Below are positions 12,172-14,103 of a DNA stretch of 14,103 bases, piece after piece. A program made the translations under genes and the position numbers. The DNA is from UBA12465 sp964408785 (lineage in GTDB: Bacteria; Patescibacteriota; Patescibacteriia; Patescibacteriales; UBA12465), in contig CAYPAS010000018.1 of assembly GCA_964408785.1 (NCBI GenBank), positions 1 through 14,103 of the forward strand. The letters run 5' to 3'. Each line of letters starts with the position of its first letter. Position 1 is the stretch's first letter. The notes under the pieces are model-generated. The model saw only the letters and a program-made list of their open reading frames with translations, had not been told where the DNA came from and did no database searches.

Positions 12172-13953
12172 ATGCCGCCATTAATCCAAGCGAGCCATTT
12201 ATCCAAAAGCTACGGCGCTCAGATAGTTTTTTCCGAGCTTACTTTTTCTGTTTCTAAAAAACAAAAAATCGGCGTTATCGGTCGTAATGGCGCCGGTAAA
12301 TCAACCCTGCTAAAAATAATCGCCGGCGAAGAAAAAGCTGATAACGGCCAATTGCTTTTTAGCGACGAATTAAATCTAGCCTACCTAAAACAGAATGATG
12401 ATTTTAGAACAGAAGAAAGCTCTCTTGATTATTTAGAAAGATATAGCGGCGCCCCTGAATGGAGGGCCCGCAAACTCGCCGCTAAATTCCAATTAAGTGA
12501 TTATTATCTTGATTCTAAAGCGCAAAATCTTTCTGGCGGCTGGCGGATGCGTCTTAAATTGACGGCGATGTTCCTTGCCGAACCCAACCTCGTCCTCTTA
12601 GACGAACCAACCAACTATCTCGATCTTCACACCCTAATACTCTTAGAAAATTATCTTGATTCTTATAAGGGCAGTGCCTTAATTGTTTCCCATGATCGAG
12701 AATTTCTCAAACAAAGTTGTCAGGAAACCTTGGAAATAAGCCGAGATAATGCCTATTTTTTTCCCGGCGGATTAGAAAGCTACTTAGCTTTCAAAGAAGA
12801 ACGACAAAGGACGCTTATTAGATCGAATGAAAGCCTCGATCAGCAACAAAAACATCTACAGGAATTCGTCGACCGCTTCCGCTATAAATCATCCAAGGCC
12901 AAACAAGCACAAGCGGCCATCAAAAAAATAGACAAGCTAGAAAAGAAAAGAATATCAATAGAGCACGCGGCTGGCTTAGCGAGAATCAGCTTGCCATTAA
13001 TAGAAGAAAGAAAGGGCTTGGCGTTGCGGGTCGATAAATTAGATATCGGCTACGAAGGGAAAGTCGTTGTTAATAATTTAGATTTCGACTGCCGCGCCGG
13101 AGAAAAATTGGCTGTTCTCGGTTTGAATGGCCAAGGAAAAAGCACCCTTCTAAAAACCTTGGCAGGCAAACTGCCTCCGATAAATGGCTCTTTTCGCTTG
13201 GCTAGCCGATCAAGTCTCGCCTTCCATGGTGCGGAAGTTATAGACCAGCTAGACGATCGGGATCAAGTCGGTTCTTATCTGGAAAAAATGGCCGGTGGCC
13301 TAGTCAAACCAGAAGCTGTCTTGAAAATGGCCGGTGATTTTCTTTTCCGCGGCGATGACTTGAAAAAAAATATCGGCGTTCTTTCCGGTGGAGAAAAATC
13401 CCGCCTAGCTTTGGCAGGAGCGTTATTAAGCAAGCCAGACATACTGATACTTGATGAACCAACCTGCCACTTAGACTTTGAAACCGCCGAAGCCCTGGGT
13501 TTAGCCCTGGCCGCCTTCAAGGGCAATGTTATTTTTGCCAGTCATGACAGAACTTTCAGTAGCCTGTTGGCTGATAGAATATTAGAAATAAAAGATGGCA
13601 GCGGCCGCCTGCTTTATGGCGATTATGACGAATACGTTGACGAATTAGAGAAAGCTCTAAGAGAAAAAAACCGCCAGATAAATAGCAGCCAGAGCGACAG
13701 TGATGAAAAGGAGTTAAAATGGCAGGAAAGAAAAAAACGGCAGACAGAAAAGCGCCGTTTAGAAAAAGATTTGGAAAATCTAGAAAAAAAGCGCAACGAT
13801 CTCATTGATTATTTTTCAACCAACCCCGTTAATTTTGATCCTAAAAAATCCCATGAATTAAAAGAGGTACAAGAAAAAATCACCCAAGCAGAAATGGCCT
13901 GGTTTACGATAATGGAAGAAGAAGCGTCGGAAGAAAATGTTTTACAAGAATAA
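12172..13953 (+). CDS. ABC-F family ATP-binding protein (Uup/YdiF-like, ribosome-associated)
   Basis: 593 residues from ATG 12172; an in-frame TTG two codons earlier is less likely. Two ABC domains on one chain without TM segments define ABC-F. First domain: Walker A GRNGAGKST (37-45), signature LSGGWRMR (120-127), Walker B LVLLDEPTNYLD (140-151), switch His in SHD (173-175). The inter-domain linker at about 205-275 is charged and helical (KSSKAKQAQAAIKKIDKLEK), the P-site-tRNA-interacting segment of the family. Second domain: GLNGQGKST (317-325), LSGGEKSR (404-411), LILDEPTCHLD (425-435), SHD (457-459). A C-terminal Glu/Lys coiled coil at about 495-585 resembles the Uup-type tail. ABC-F proteins act on the ribosome to relieve stalling, and some confer antibiotic resistance. 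The second Walker B motif has Cys for the usual Asn (DEPTCHLD). Ends four bases before the convergent gene. Confidence 0.94.
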   Translation: MPPLIQASHLSKSYGAQIVFSELTFSVSKKQKIGVIGRNGAGKSTLLKIIAGEEKADNGQLLFSDELNLAYLKQNDDFRTEESSLDYLERYSGAPEWRARKLAAKFQLSDYYLDSKAQNLSGGWRMRLKLTAMFLAEPNLVLLDEPTNYLDLHTLILLENYLDSYKGSALIVSHDREFLKQSCQETLEISRDNAYFFPGGLESYLAFKEERQRTLIRSNESLDQQQKHLQEFVDRFRYKSSKAKQAQAAIKKIDKLEKKRISIEHAAGLARISLPLIEERKGLALRVDKLDIGYEGKVVVNNLDFDCRAGEKLAVLGLNGQGKSTLLKTLAGKLPPINGSFRLASRSSLAFHGAEVIDQLDDRDQVGSYLEKMAGGLVKPEAVLKMAGDFLFRGDDLKKNIGVLSGGEKSRLALAGALLSKPDILILDEPTCHLDFETAEALGLALAAFKGNVIFASHDRTFSSLLADRILEIKDGSGRLLYGDYDEYVDELEKALREKNRQINSSQSDSDEKELKWQERKKRQTEKRRLEKDLENLEKKRNDLIDYFSTNPVNFDPKKSHELKEVQEKITQAEMAWFTIMEEEASEENVLQE

Positions 13954-13957
13954 AAAC

Positions 13958-14103
13958 CTAACGATCTTCCAGTGATCGGCGACGGCTAGAAAATTCTTCA
14001 GCCGTAATTTCCCCCTTGGCAAAACGGCGACGTAAGATTTCAAGAGCCTCATCCTCACTTGCTTTTGCAGGAGAAGACAAACCGGTTAACCAGCGAACAA
14101 AGA
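13958..14103 (-). CDS. SHOCT-domain protein, C-terminal fragment (N-terminus beyond right edge)
   Basis: Only 47 complete C-terminal residues are visible before TAG at 13960-13958. After FVRWLTGLSSPAKASED, the tail reads EALEILRRRFAKGEITAEEF then SSRRRSLEDR, a good match to the SHOCT (short C-terminal) domain: A-x-x-I-L-x-x-R-(F/Y)-A-x-G-E-I-x-x-E-E-(F/Y)-x-x-(R/K). SHOCT is found at the C-terminus of many small, often membrane-associated proteins and is thought to mediate oligomerisation; its exact role is unknown. A short dyad CGATC/GATCG (13962-13966, 13974-13978) with a T-run five bases later is a weak terminator candidate. Convergent with the ABC-F gene, four-base gap. Confidence 0.85.
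   Translation of the reverse strand, partial: FVRWLTGLSSPAKASEDEALEILRRRFAKGEITAEEFSSRRRSLEDR

Noticed and set aside
13275..13805. Minus-strand frames over the ABC-F gene
   Set aside because: Low-complexity Arg/Ser/Phe translations opposite Lys/Glu-rich coding sequence, typical of antisense shadows.
1..14103. tRNA, rRNA, CRISPR array, insertion sequence or phage genes
   Set aside because: No cloverleaf-like gene, no spaced direct repeats, no transposase and no phage structural genes were found on either strand.

Overview
The window looks like a piece of a small, divergent bacterial genome, most likely Candidate Phyla Radiation (Patescibacteria). This is an inference from overall style: lysine-, serine- and asparagine-rich proteins, tightly packed genes, few Shine-Dalgarno sites, an ADP-forming acyl-CoA synthetase, a short-lid NMP kinase and MacAB-type export genes next to a simple envelope. 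No rRNA or other phylogenetic marker is present. TGA acts as a normal stop (sigma-factor and CoA-ligase genes), so the TGA=Gly lineages (Gracilibacteria, Absconditabacteria) are unlikely.

Region 1 (1-3728, all minus) reads from right to left. It encodes a small secreted helical protein, a strong intrinsic terminator, a lipoprotein, an unusually long HlyD/MacA-type adaptor, and a MacB/LolD-type ABC ATPase cut by the left edge. It appears to be an envelope export module.

Region 2 (3808-9484, all minus) is a probable long transcription unit. In order of transcription it holds a D,D-carboxypeptidase with an altered third motif, a fused ADP-forming acetate-CoA ligase, an HI0933/BaiN-type flavoprotein (start overlapping the ligase stop as ATGA), an ECF sigma factor, and a three-TM membrane protein that is probably its anti-sigma. 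The sigma/anti-sigma pair lies directly upstream of region 1, which suggests it controls those envelope genes.

Region 3 (9527-11316, minus) holds two accessory genes, each with its own promoter, strong Shine-Dalgarno and terminator. One encodes a nucleotidyltransferase-fold protein with an intact catalytic motif. The other looks like a degenerate relative of it. Their promoters and 5' leaders align almost base for base, which suggests an old tandem duplication. The pair is visibly more A/T-rich than its neighbours and looks acquired. This is the most interesting part of the window.

Region 4 (11320-13953, plus) is divergent from region 3. It has an intergenic inverted repeat, an adenylate-kinase-family NMP kinase, a 175-base gap with a possible terminator and a doubtful 36-codon ORF on the minus strand, and an ABC-F ATPase. 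The right edge holds the C-terminal end of a convergent SHOCT-domain gene. No tRNA, rRNA, CRISPR array or insertion sequence was found, and no gene-free stretch exceeds 300 bases.
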